Shown here piece after piece: positions 44,119 through 51,935 of a stretch of DNA of 64,000 nt. The notes under the pieces were generated by a model, which was not told the DNA's origin, ran no database searches, and saw only the letters and a program-made list of their open reading frames with translations. The stretch covers positions 113,561 through 177,560 of the forward strand of contig NZ_RQYL01000004.1 in the NCBI RefSeq assembly GCF_003860125.1, in the 5' to 3' direction. This DNA is from Fretibacterium sp. OH1220_COT-178. Its GTDB lineage: Bacteria; Synergistota; Synergistia; Synergistales; Aminobacteriaceae. The position numbers were made by a program, and so were the translations under genes. The stretch's first letter is position 1. Each line of letters begins with the position of its first letter.

Positions 44119-44127
44119 AATATACCA
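44119..44127 (-). promoter_or_regulatory. extended -10 promoter for cheV
   Basis: TGGTATATT on minus, 95 bases before the cheV ATG. No -35 match. Confidence 0.45.
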
Positions 44128-44180
44128 CCATTTCGTCCGAAGCGGCAACCCGATGTCCGCAAAAAGCAAAAACGTACGGG

Positions 44181-46127
44181 TCACAAAGAGGCGGTTCTTT
44201 TTTCCTTTCTCGACTGGACGAGCCAGATCAAAGCGAGGACGAGTATCCCCGCCAGGTCGGATTTCCATCCGGGGATCATCAACCCCAACGCCCCTCCCAG
44301 GGCGAGGATGCGCAGGAGCAGAAAGATTGGAGCCTTGAAAAATCCTATCGTGGACATGCCCAACAGGAAGACGCCGATCAGAGCGGTGAGCACGGCCAGG
44401 AAAAAGGAGAACGGCTCGAAATTGACCAGGACGAGCATGGGGTTGAACACGTAGATATAGGGGACAAGGAAACCGGCCAGAGCCAGTTTCGTCGCCGTCG
44501 TCCCCGTCCGGATGGCGTCGGCCCGGGCGATGCCTGCCCCGGCATAGGCCGCCAGGGCGACGGGCGGGGTGAGGTCCGCCGCAATGCCGAAGTAAAGCAC
44601 GAACATGTACGCCGCCATCTCCGGAATCCCCAACTTGATGAGGGCCGGGGCCGCCATCGTACTCGTCACGATGAAGTTGGCCGTGGTGGGCAAGCCCATG
44701 CCCAAGAAGATGGAAGCAACCATCGTGAAGACCAGGGTCAGGAACAGGCTGCCTCCCGCCAGGGTGACGATGGCGAGAGCCAGCTTCAGCCCAAGTCCCG
44801 TGAGGGTCGCCGTTCCGATGATCAGCCCGACCGTCGCGCAGGCACAGGCCACTCCCAGCGCGCTGCGCGCCCCGTTTTCCAGCCCCGTCCAGAGCTTGGC
44901 AGGGGTCAGCCAGGTATCGCGTCTGAAATAGGAGGTGACGACCGTCAGGACAATCCCCCGAAACGCCGCCTGGAGAGGCGTGTATCCGGCGACGAGGAAG
45001 TAGATGATGCCCGCCAGGGGAATCAAAAGATGCCCGCGCTCCAGCAACAGCGTCTTCAAACGCGGCAGCCGTTCCCGCGGCAGCCCCTTGAGCCCCAGGC
45101 GCGTGGCCTCGTAATGGACCTGCACGATGACCGCGATGTAATAGAGAAGCGCGGGCACGACCGCCGCCAGCGCCACCTCGACGTAGGAGACCCCCATGGT
45201 TTGGGCCATGATGAAGGCCGCCGCCCCCATGACCGGCGGCATGATCTGCCCTCCGGTCGACGCCACGGCCTCGACCGCACCCGCAAAATGCGGCTCGTAT
45301 CCGACACTTTTCATCAAGGGGATGGTGAACATCCCGGTGGTGCAGACGTTGGCCACGGAGGACCCGGAGATCGTCCCCATGATCCCGGAGCTGACCACCG
45401 CCACCTTCGCCGGTCCCCCGGCCGACCACCCGGCCAGCGCCATGGAGAGGTCGATGATGTATTTGCCGAGCCCCGTCTGCTCCACGATGGAGCCGAAGAG
45501 GATGAACATGAAGACGAACGTCGCGGAGACGGCGAGCGGGGTGCCGAAGATTCCCTCGGTCCCCAGGTACATGTGATTGATGATGCGATAGAAGTTATAA
45601 CCGCGGTGCTGGAACAGAGACGGAGCGTACCGGCCAAAGTAGCAGTAAACGAGGAAAAAGAGCACGATGATGGGCAGGACCGGGTTCGAGACCCTTCGAG
45701 TCGCCTCCAGGACCACGATGATCCCCAGAAAACCGACGGCCAGATCGAGGTTGTTCGGCATCCCGGCCCGGGCGAGCATGGGGCCGTAAAACTGCGCGAC
45801 CATGTAGAGGGTCACGAACGCGCCCAGCGCCGCCCAGAGATAATCGTACCAGGGAATACGGTCCCTTGGGCTCTTCGAAGTCGCAGGATACAGCAGGAAG
45901 ACCAGGATCAGGACGAAACAGAGATGGACAGGGCGCTGCCACATCTCCTTGAGCAGGCCAAAAGCCGACGTGTAGAGATGAAAGAGGGACATCAGCACCG
46001 CGATGGCGGAGATCATCCTTCCCGTCCAGTCCGAAGGGGAGCGGAAGCGGGATTCGCTGTCGTACCTCCTCTTGATCTCCTCCACATCAATGTCGTCCGG
46101 AGCGTTGGTCACTACCTGATCGGTCAC
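44181..46127 (-). CDS. TRAP transporter permease, fused 4TM/12TM (TAXI type)
   Basis: 648 residues, about 17 hydrophobic helices. The N-terminal part corresponds to the small DctQ-like subunit and the remainder to the large DctM-like subunit, with the TRAP signatures GSSVANVCTTGMFTIPLMKS and GMGLPTTANFI. The fused form normally works with a TAXI-family substrate-binding protein, which is not encoded nearby. The start is taken as GTG 46127 because GGGGGAG has proper spacing to it; an ATG two codons upstream (46133) abuts the site. It likely imports a dicarboxylate or amino acid using a Na+ gradient. Confidence 0.92.
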   Translation of the reverse strand: MTDQVVTNAPDDIDVEEIKRRYDSESRFRSPSDWTGRMISAIAVLMSLFHLYTSAFGLLKEMWQRPVHLCFVLILVFLLYPATSKSPRDRIPWYDYLWAALGAFVTLYMVAQFYGPMLARAGMPNNLDLAVGFLGIIVVLEATRRVSNPVLPIIVLFFLVYCYFGRYAPSLFQHRGYNFYRIINHMYLGTEGIFGTPLAVSATFVFMFILFGSIVEQTGLGKYIIDLSMALAGWSAGGPAKVAVVSSGIMGTISGSSVANVCTTGMFTIPLMKSVGYEPHFAGAVEAVASTGGQIMPPVMGAAAFIMAQTMGVSYVEVALAAVVPALLYYIAVIVQVHYEATRLGLKGLPRERLPRLKTLLLERGHLLIPLAGIIYFLVAGYTPLQAAFRGIVLTVVTSYFRRDTWLTPAKLWTGLENGARSALGVACACATVGLIIGTATLTGLGLKLALAIVTLAGGSLFLTLVFTMVASIFLGMGLPTTANFIVTSTMAAPALIKLGIPEMAAYMFVLYFGIAADLTPPVALAAYAGAGIARADAIRTGTTATKLALAGFLVPYIYVFNPMLVLVNFEPFSFFLAVLTALIGVFLLGMSTIGFFKAPIFLLLRILALGGALGLMIPGWKSDLAGILVLALIWLVQSRKEKRTASL

Positions 46128-46183
46128 ACACATCTCCCCCTATCCCCAAAGATTCAAAATGTCGCTATATGCTCAGTCCCCCG

Positions 46184-46651
46184 TCAGCGAACGCTGAACG
46201 TCAGGCGACGCCCCGGATGGAGTCCGAAAAGAGGCAGTACCCTCCCGGATGGCAGGGTCAGAATGTTCCGGCCCACATGCTCGTCGCCAACCCTCAAGTG
46301 AAAGGAACGGAACGCCCGCCCCCCCCCGATATAACGATACCAGGGCGGGAAGTGGACGAAACGCCCTCTCGGCGGCGCCTCGGTCGGCAGACCGGCGTTG
46401 GTGGACTGGGTGCGCTCCTCCCAAAGCCAGATCCTCCGTTTGTCCGCCTGATAGATGTCCACGACGGGACAGAGCTGGACGGAGTGGATGTACTCCGTCC
46501 TGAAGGTATCGCCAAGATAAAGAGGAAAGGAGAGGAGTTTTTTGCCGTTTTCGTCGTGCACAAAAACTCGGGGCGCCAATGCGGAAAGGCTGAGAACGAT
46601 TGCCCCGCCCCAGAGGAGGGGAACCCAGAGCAGCGCCCATCTCGTTTTCAC
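46184..46651 (-). CDS. DUF1850 protein
   Basis: 155 residues with an N-terminal hydrophobic anchor (LLWVPLLWGGAIVLSLSA). The YIHSVQLCPVVDIYQ segment (S-V-x-x-x-P-V-x-x-x-Y) is the hallmark of DUF1850, whose genes commonly accompany TAXI-TRAP permeases. The protein is probably periplasmic or membrane-tethered and may assist the transporter; its function is unknown. It overlaps the dipeptidase gene by four bases (46648-46651) and lies 56 bases before the permease. Confidence 0.85.
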   Translation of the reverse strand: MKTRWALLWVPLLWGGAIVLSLSALAPRVFVHDENGKKLLSFPLYLGDTFRTEYIHSVQLCPVVDIYQADKRRIWLWEERTQSTNAGLPTEAPPRGRFVHFPPWYRYIGGGRAFRSFHLRVGDEHVGRNILTLPSGRVLPLFGLHPGRRLTFSVR

Positions 46652-47676
46652 GGCAGCTTTTCCAGGACGCGCATCCAGTTTTCCCCCAGCAATTTGTTCG
46701 CGGCCGAGGGGGAGAACTCTCTACGCACCGCCTCGATAAAGGGCGCCACGTGCCTGTAGGAGGGAAACACGCTCTTGATGCGCGCCTCCTCCGGGAGGGC
46801 GAACTCGCAGAGGTCGAGCCCAAGGCCCACGTGGTCCTCCCCCGCGACCTCGAGAATGTGCCGGGCGTGATCGAGCAGGCCCGCGTAACGCGGCCGCCCC
46901 TCCGGAAGAGGGGGAAGCTTCGGGGCCACAGCCTCTGGGGCTCCCGGTCTGTCGTCCTCGCCCGGGTAGACGAAATGCATCATGTTGTTGAGCCCCATGA
47001 CCCCGCCGCGTGCGGCCAGCGCCGCGATCTGGGCGTCCGTGAGGTTGCGGGCGACGCCGCAGAGGGCGCGGCAATTGGAGTGCGAGGCGATCACGGGCCC
47101 CTTGAAAAATCTGAACACATCCTCAAGGCCGACGTCGTTCAGGTGGCTGACGTCGAGGATCATCCCCAAGCGCTCGATCTCCTTCAGCAGAGTCACGCCG
47201 AAGGGCGTCAGCCCCCCGACGACCCCTTCCTCCAAAGGCCTGAAATGGCAGCCGTCGGCAGCGGCGTTGCGCCGGCTCCATACCAGCCCGACGAGACGCA
47301 CGCCGAGCTCGTAAAAGACGGAGAGCAGCTGAGGTTCGTAGCCCAGCGGATCAACCCCCTCAAAGGAGAGAAAAAGGGCAAGCCGTCCCTCATGAACGGC
47401 ACGTCTTGCCTCACCGGCCGTACGGCAAAGGGCAAACAACCCCGGAGACTCCCGCATCTCCGTGTGCAGGTAGGCAATCTGGGTCAAAGCGACGCGCAGC
47501 GCCATTTCCGGAACGTAGTCGTTCGACACGAAGAGAGAGCAGATCAGCACGTTGACCCCGGCAGCGCGAAGGTCATCCAGATAGAAACGCTCTATGACGC
47601 GCGTCTCTCCCTTTCTGCGAAGGCGAAACACGTCCATCAGAAGATCGTAATGGGCATCGACGATGATGGAGGACAC
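46648..47676 (-). CDS. membrane dipeptidase (M19 family)
   Basis: 342 residues of the renal-dipeptidase-like metallopeptidase family, which hydrolyses dipeptides, often with D-residues, using two zinc ions. The metal ligands are visible: H-x-D in VDAHYD near the N-terminus, the bridging Glu in SFEGVDPL, and two later His in DVSHLND and SHSNCRAL. It starts with GTG at 47676 after AAAGGTG. Its coupling with DUF1850 and a TRAP permease suggests the released amino acid or dipeptide is linked to that transport system; this is inference. Confidence 0.92.
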   Translation of the reverse strand: MSSIIVDAHYDLLMDVFRLRRKGETRVIERFYLDDLRAAGVNVLICSLFVSNDYVPEMALRVALTQIAYLHTEMRESPGLFALCRTAGEARRAVHEGRLALFLSFEGVDPLGYEPQLLSVFYELGVRLVGLVWSRRNAAADGCHFRPLEEGVVGGLTPFGVTLLKEIERLGMILDVSHLNDVGLEDVFRFFKGPVIASHSNCRALCGVARNLTDAQIAALAARGGVMGLNNMMHFVYPGEDDRPGAPEAVAPKLPPLPEGRPRYAGLLDHARHILEVAGEDHVGLGLDLCEFALPEEARIKSVFPSYRHVAPFIEAVRREFSPSAANKLLGENWMRVLEKLP

Positions 47677-47740
47677 GAAAGATCACACCTTTGCAAACTT
47701 GATCGTTCAAAGCCTATCAAACAATTGAAAACACTTGAAA

Positions 47741-47768
47741 AGTATACGGCATTGAAGGGAAAACGCAA
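47741..47768 (-). promoter_or_regulatory. promoter of the dipeptidase/TRAP operon
   Basis: TTGCGT (47768-47763), a 16-base spacer, then TATACT (47746-47741) on minus. Two TTTTCAA copies just downstream of the -10 could be an operator. Confidence 0.5.
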
Positions 47769-47801
47769 AGAATATTTTTGCGGACGGCCTCTCGGGGACC
47801 G

Positions 47802-47841
47802 CTGACGGACGAGGGGGGCGGATGCCCCCCTCGTCCGTCAG
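47802..47841. terminator. 18-bp perfect hairpin downstream of vapD
   Basis: CTGACGGACGAGGGGGGC (47802-47819) and its exact complement (47824-47841) with a four-base loop. It begins seven bases past the vapD stop. No U-tract follows on either strand, but the stem is very stable. Confidence 0.6.
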
Positions 47842-47848
47842 CCAACGT

Positions 47849-48139
47849 CTATTCCCGCCCTTTCACAATATCGGTGAAATCCGACCAATCCTCCACTTTA
47901 AAGGCCCGGATGTCGCGAACGGAATTTCTGAACCATTCAATCCTAGAGAGAGCGTTGATCGCCTTGTACACAGCGGTAAGGTTGTTTCCCCCCTCTTCAG
48001 AGAGGTAGATACTCCCCTGCGTCCAGTCAAATCCCACTTTTTTGAGTTCTTTGTTGATCTCCTGATAGGCGCCGTTGTAAGGCTCCCCATAATGCTTCTT
48101 GAGCTCCGCAACCTCCAGGTCAAACGCAATCGCGTACAC
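47849..48139 (-). CDS. vapD: VapD-family endoribonuclease-like protein
   Basis: 96 residues. The sequence [20 protein letters not shown] followed by [11 protein letters not shown] closely matches VapD proteins, small Cas2-like ferredoxin-fold RNases with a catalytic Asp after the first strand (FDL). In some species VapD is a toxin paired with VapX; no antitoxin-sized gene with a ribosome site is adjacent here. The start is GTG at 48139 with AAAGGAGG seven bases upstream. It is between flagellin and the dipeptidase operon. Confidence 0.88.
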   Translation of the reverse strand: MYAIAFDLEVAELKKHYGEPYNGAYQEINKELKKVGFDWTQGSIYLSEEGGNNLTAVYKAINALSRIEWFRNSVRDIRAFKVEDWSDFTDIVKGRE

Positions 48140-48251
48140 AGCCGTGCCTCCTTTCCGCATAAGGCTATTCCCAACGCCATTCTATCACGAAAAGCCCCAA
48201 GAGAGGCAAAGGCCTTCTCCAACGCTTCAAAGCCGCTTTCAGTTCAGTTAA

Positions 48252-50918
48252 TTATCCTCTGATAAGGCTCAGTACGGTCTGGGGCAGCTGGTTCGCCTGG
48301 GCGAGCATCGCCGTACCCGACTGAGACAGGATCTGCAGCTTCGTGAAGTTCAGCATCTCCAGGCTCATGTCCGCATCCCGGATGCGGCTCTCGGCCGCAG
48401 AGAGGTTCGTTCCCGTCGTCGTCAGGTTCGTCACGGTATGCTCCAGGGAGTTCTGGAACGCACCGATCTTCGCGCGCTGCGTCGAGACCTTGTTGATCGC
48501 GTTGTCCAGGATCGAGATCGCACGAGAGGCGGACTCGCGGTCCGTCACGATCACGCGCGTCACCCCAAGGGCGTCCGAGGACATGTTGCCGATGTCGATC
48601 GCCACGTCCTCGCCCTCGTTCGCCCCCACCTGGAAAATGGTGCTGTTGTCCACAAGGTGCAGGATCGTCTCGTAGGGCGTCGATATCTTTTTGAGCTCGA
48701 AGTTCCGAAGGTTCTCGTTCCACGCGACCTCGATGTTGGCCATCGGATCGAACTCCACGTCCACGTTCGGGTGGATCACACCGATCAGCTGATTGCCCGA
48801 CACCGTCACGCTGTTGACCACCGTCGCCCCGTTGTGCGCGTCGTAGATGGACGCGGTGAACGCGTTCTCCTTCGACTCCTGAACCACGTTCAGCGACAGC
48901 GCCTTGATCAGGTCCTCGTCCCCGGAGAAGGAGAGCCGCCCTGCGTTGCCCGCCACCATGGAGCGGATGATGAAGGTGCCCGGAACCGTCTCCAGGCCGT
49001 AGGCCTGCCTCGTCTCCTCCTCGACGAAGGTCACGAAGCTGTTGGCGTGGCTGACGGCGAAGCGCGCCTGTCCCAAGCCGTTGGCGATGGCGTCGTTCAG
49101 CTTGCTCCGCAGCTCCGACAGCGTGTCCGTGGCGTAGAGCGTGATGGACGTGTTCTTGCCGTCGCCCTGCGCAATGTTGATGGTCTGGGGATCGGTCAGC
49201 AGGAAACGCCCCTGGCTGTCCCAGAACTTGTCCAGGTCGCGCAGGTGCACGTCCTTCTTCGCCACCTGACCGACATACGCGGCCTCGAAGGTCGCCAGCG
49301 TCTTGTCCGCCGTCATCTCCGTGGCGTTGGTGTTCAGGACGATGTCGCCCTCATAGACCGTGCCGTTCTTGCTGTTCAGGTAGAAGTTCCGGAAGTGCAG
49401 CTCCTTGCTGGTGACCTTCTTGGTGTCCAGGCCGAACTTCAGGTTCTCGTCCGTGACCGCCGCCCCCCACTTGAAGGGCCAGCTCTGGGTCTGCGTTCCG
49501 GCGATCTCCACCGTGACGCCGGCAGCCGCATTGACCGGGGCCGTGCTCGCCTTCTTATTGACGTTGTGGACGAACTTGTTGCCGATGCTGAAGATACTCG
49601 TCATGCCCTCCTTGAGGGTCATCTTGAAGGCCCCGGCAGTCCCCAGTCCCAGGCTGACGCTGAGGTCCACCTCCCCCCCCTCGGTGAGGACGATGTTGTC
49701 GTTCACCTTGTTGAGCACGGTGCCGTCCGGCATCAGGATGTTGGCCGTGGCCTTCAGCGTCACGCTCTTCGCCTCGGCGTTGACCGACACCACCTCGTAC
49801 AGGATGCTGGCGTTGTTCTCGAGCTGGGCATCCGTCACGACGCTGGTGAGCAGATCGGAGAAGGTAAGAGGCGTCTCGGTGGAATTCTGCACTGGAAAGA
49901 CCGTCCCCACAGCAGTAGCGAGATCAACATCCGCTATCGCGATAGCCCCCTTAGTGGAGATGAGGGTAATCTTACCTCCCGCTTCTTGAACGGCAAGATC
50001 TGCAATATCGGCCGCCCTGATCGCATTGGCAATCTCCGCCGCCGAAGGATTTACCGCAGCCGCAGCAGGTACAGTGACCTCGACGGCCGCCCCTCCCGCC
50101 ACGGAAATCGAGAATTTCTTCCCGATATCGGCTGCCAACGCACCGGTTGTGACTTCCAACTTATGATACTTCTCCGGAAAGCCGTACGTGCCCGTCAGCG
50201 CGACCCCGGAGTTGGCCTCCGTCGCAAGCGTCTTCATGGTGTACGTTCCCGCCGGGACGTTGTCCACCCGCAGCGCGGCAACTCCCGCAGGCTCGTTCAG
50301 GCTGACGTCCATCACGACGTTCTTGTGTTTGATCTTGAAGATGTCCGTCTTCATCGCCTCGGCCTGACCGGGCTTCGCGTTGATCTGGATCTTGTAGTTC
50401 CCCTCGAACGCAGCCTTCTGCCCGAACCGGTCGATCTTGCGCAGCGATCCCCGGATATACGCCTTCGTCGCAAGGTCGTTGGAGGACCAGATGCCCGCGG
50501 CGCTCCCGTCCAGCAAACGCTTCTTGTTGAACTGCGTGGACGTCGAAATCCGGCTGATCTCGTCCTTCAGCTGGTCGACCTCCAGCTGGATGTACTGGCG
50601 GTCCTGCTGCGTCAGCGTGTCGTTGGCCGCCTGCACCGAGAGCTCCCGCATCCGCTGCAGGATGCTGTGCACCTCCGACAGGGCCCCCTCCGCCGTCTGG
50701 AGCATCGAGATGCCGTCCTGCGCGTTCCGCACCGCCATGTTCAGGCCGTTGATCTGCGAGCGCATCTTCTCGCTGATGGCCAGGCCCGCCGCGTCGTCCG
50801 CCGCGGAGTTGATCCGAAGCCCCGTGGAAAGCGTCCGGATGGACTTCTGGAGCGCGTTGTTGGTGGAGCTCAGGGCGTTGTAGGCGTAAAGTGCCGGTAT
50901 GTTGTGGTAAATCCTCAT
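48252..50918 (-). CDS. flagellin, unusually large (888 aa)
   Basis: Filament protein. The conserved D0/D1 ends are intact: the N-terminus has NALSSTNNALQKSIRTLSTG and GLRINSAADDAAGLAISEKM, and the C-terminus ends with SAAESRIRDADMSLEMLNFT and QANQLPQTVLSLIRG. Between them lie about 600 residues of variable sequence with beta-rich modules, including a flagellin-IN-like segment (LSELRSKLNDAIANG), against about 270-550 residues total in typical flagellins. AGGAGG precedes the ATG with good spacing. It follows csrA; no clear sigma-28 promoter was found in the 166-base gap, but the leader has CsrA-type hairpins. Confidence 0.95.
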   Translation of the reverse strand: MRIYHNIPALYAYNALSSTNNALQKSIRTLSTGLRINSAADDAAGLAISEKMRSQINGLNMAVRNAQDGISMLQTAEGALSEVHSILQRMRELSVQAANDTLTQQDRQYIQLEVDQLKDEISRISTSTQFNKKRLLDGSAAGIWSSNDLATKAYIRGSLRKIDRFGQKAAFEGNYKIQINAKPGQAEAMKTDIFKIKHKNVVMDVSLNEPAGVAALRVDNVPAGTYTMKTLATEANSGVALTGTYGFPEKYHKLEVTTGALAADIGKKFSISVAGGAAVEVTVPAAAAVNPSAAEIANAIRAADIADLAVQEAGGKITLISTKGAIAIADVDLATAVGTVFPVQNSTETPLTFSDLLTSVVTDAQLENNASILYEVVSVNAEAKSVTLKATANILMPDGTVLNKVNDNIVLTEGGEVDLSVSLGLGTAGAFKMTLKEGMTSIFSIGNKFVHNVNKKASTAPVNAAAGVTVEIAGTQTQSWPFKWGAAVTDENLKFGLDTKKVTSKELHFRNFYLNSKNGTVYEGDIVLNTNATEMTADKTLATFEAAYVGQVAKKDVHLRDLDKFWDSQGRFLLTDPQTINIAQGDGKNTSITLYATDTLSELRSKLNDAIANGLGQARFAVSHANSFVTFVEEETRQAYGLETVPGTFIIRSMVAGNAGRLSFSGDEDLIKALSLNVVQESKENAFTASIYDAHNGATVVNSVTVSGNQLIGVIHPNVDVEFDPMANIEVAWNENLRNFELKKISTPYETILHLVDNSTIFQVGANEGEDVAIDIGNMSSDALGVTRVIVTDRESASRAISILDNAINKVSTQRAKIGAFQNSLEHTVTNLTTTGTNLSAAESRIRDADMSLEMLNFTKLQILSQSGTAMLAQANQLPQTVLSLIRG

Positions 50919-50928
50919 ATCAACTTAA

Positions 50929-50989
50929 CCTCCTGCGTCCGAGGCATCCTGCCTCGTCTCACAAAACAAATCCCAGACCTTCCTGGTCT
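50929..50989 (-). promoter_or_regulatory. flagellin mRNA leader with candidate CsrA-binding hairpins
   Basis: On minus, AGACC-AGGAA-GGTCT (50989-50975) and CGAGGC-AGGAT-GCCTCG (50956-50940) each show AGGA in a hairpin loop, and the Shine-Dalgarno AGGAGG (50934-50929) provides a third GGA. CAGGATG in the second loop matches the CsrA consensus core. Confidence 0.6.
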
Positions 50990-51084
50990 CCCACAGGGCG
51001 CCAAAAACAACACACGTTCAACCTTGCTTTTCGGGCATTCCACCTTTCCTTCTTTTTCAATCTCGTTCCCAAAATCCGTCGCCT

Positions 51085-51381
51085 TTATTTTTCGCCCTTC
51101 GGCCTCGAGGGCCGCACGGTGCGTATCTTGGAGAGCCTTGAGAAGGTCGATATCGGCAGCTGCGGCGTTTCGGAAGCGCCCCTGGGCGCCTCTCTCGCCG
51201 CCTTGGCCGCGGCCCTGTTCTCCTCGACGATCACATCCCAAAGCTCCTTACGCCAGATCTGCGTCCTCTGCGGCGCGTTGATGCCCAACCGCACCACGTC
51301 GCCGCGAACGTCGATGACCGTGACCTCGATATCCGTCCCGATCTGTATGGACTCGTTGATGCGTCGGCTGAGGACCAGCAT
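51085..51381 (-). CDS. csrA: carbon storage/translational regulator CsrA, C-terminally extended
   Basis: 98 residues, RNA-binding dimer that represses translation. The first 60 residues are classical: MLVLSRRINESIQIG, EVTVIDVRGDVVRLGI, then NAPQRTQIWRKE. Most CsrA proteins are 55-75 residues; here a 35-residue Ala/Arg/Ser-rich tail (AKAAREAPRGASET and on) follows. Its ATG shares one base with the fliW stop (TGATG at 51381), so the two are translationally coupled, consistent with partner control. It lies directly upstream of flagellin. Confidence 0.95.
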   Translation of the reverse strand: MLVLSRRINESIQIGTDIEVTVIDVRGDVVRLGINAPQRTQIWRKELWDVIVEENRAAAKAAREAPRGASETPQLPISTFSRLSKIRTVRPSRPKGEK

Positions 51382-51863
51382 CAGCTCGTCTCTCCCTGCA
51401 GAATCGCCCCCCGCTTCATCGTCTCTCGGACGTCCTCCGGAAAAACGACGTGTCGGATGGGATACTCCTCGTTCAGGGCGATCACCTGTACCGCCCTTCG
51501 GGTCTTGAGGTTCAGAAGGATCGGGGCCCTCAAATTCGCCGTCATGTTCCAGGGCGCCCCCTCGGGGATGGACACCACGATCAGCAAAGCCAGGTCCGAG
51601 GGGTCCAAAGACCCGACCAACTCCAGCTCGTCCTCGGGAATGCGCGCATTGTAGTCCGGCATCACGGCGTCCGGGGTCGTCACGGGCAGAGCCAGAGCCC
51701 CGTCCTCGATGTTCTGCAGCCACTTGACGGCATTGTCCTCCTCCCCCACCAAGACCCAGCTCCGGTTGTTCTCGAACGCGGGGATGCCGCGCGGGAAGGA
51801 GAGGACATCGTCCTGCGTGTAGACGATCTCTCCAAAACGTTCGCTCAAGAAGGTTTCTGCCAT
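51381..51863 (-). CDS. fliW: flagellar assembly factor FliW
   Basis: 160 residues. FliW binds CsrA (releasing flagellin mRNA) or flagellin. Family motifs are visible: FPRGIPAFE near residue 25, SLDPSDLALLIVVSIP, and APILLNLKTRRAVQVI. The start at 51863 has GAGGA just upstream; a further in-frame ATG at 51902 would add 13 residues without similarity. It sits between flgL and csrA, the standard genetic context. Confidence 0.95.
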   Translation of the reverse strand: MAETFLSERFGEIVYTQDDVLSFPRGIPAFENNRSWVLVGEEDNAVKWLQNIEDGALALPVTTPDAVMPDYNARIPEDELELVGSLDPSDLALLIVVSIPEGAPWNMTANLRAPILLNLKTRRAVQVIALNEEYPIRHVVFPEDVRETMKRGAILQGETS

Positions 51864-51935
51864 TTCGTCCTCTATTCTTCGGCCCGCCGCCCTTGCCGGC
51901 ACAACCGAAAATAATGATCTCGAATGATCTCGCCC

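Noticed and set aside
51000..51084. Sigma-28 promoter directly before flagellin
   Set aside because: A TAAAGGCGACGG stretch resembles a -35, but no GCCGATAA-like -10 occurs at suitable spacing.
48438..51281. 947-codon open frame on plus
   Set aside because: Antisense of flagellin and csrA; no ribosome site, Arg/His/Val-rich shadow composition.
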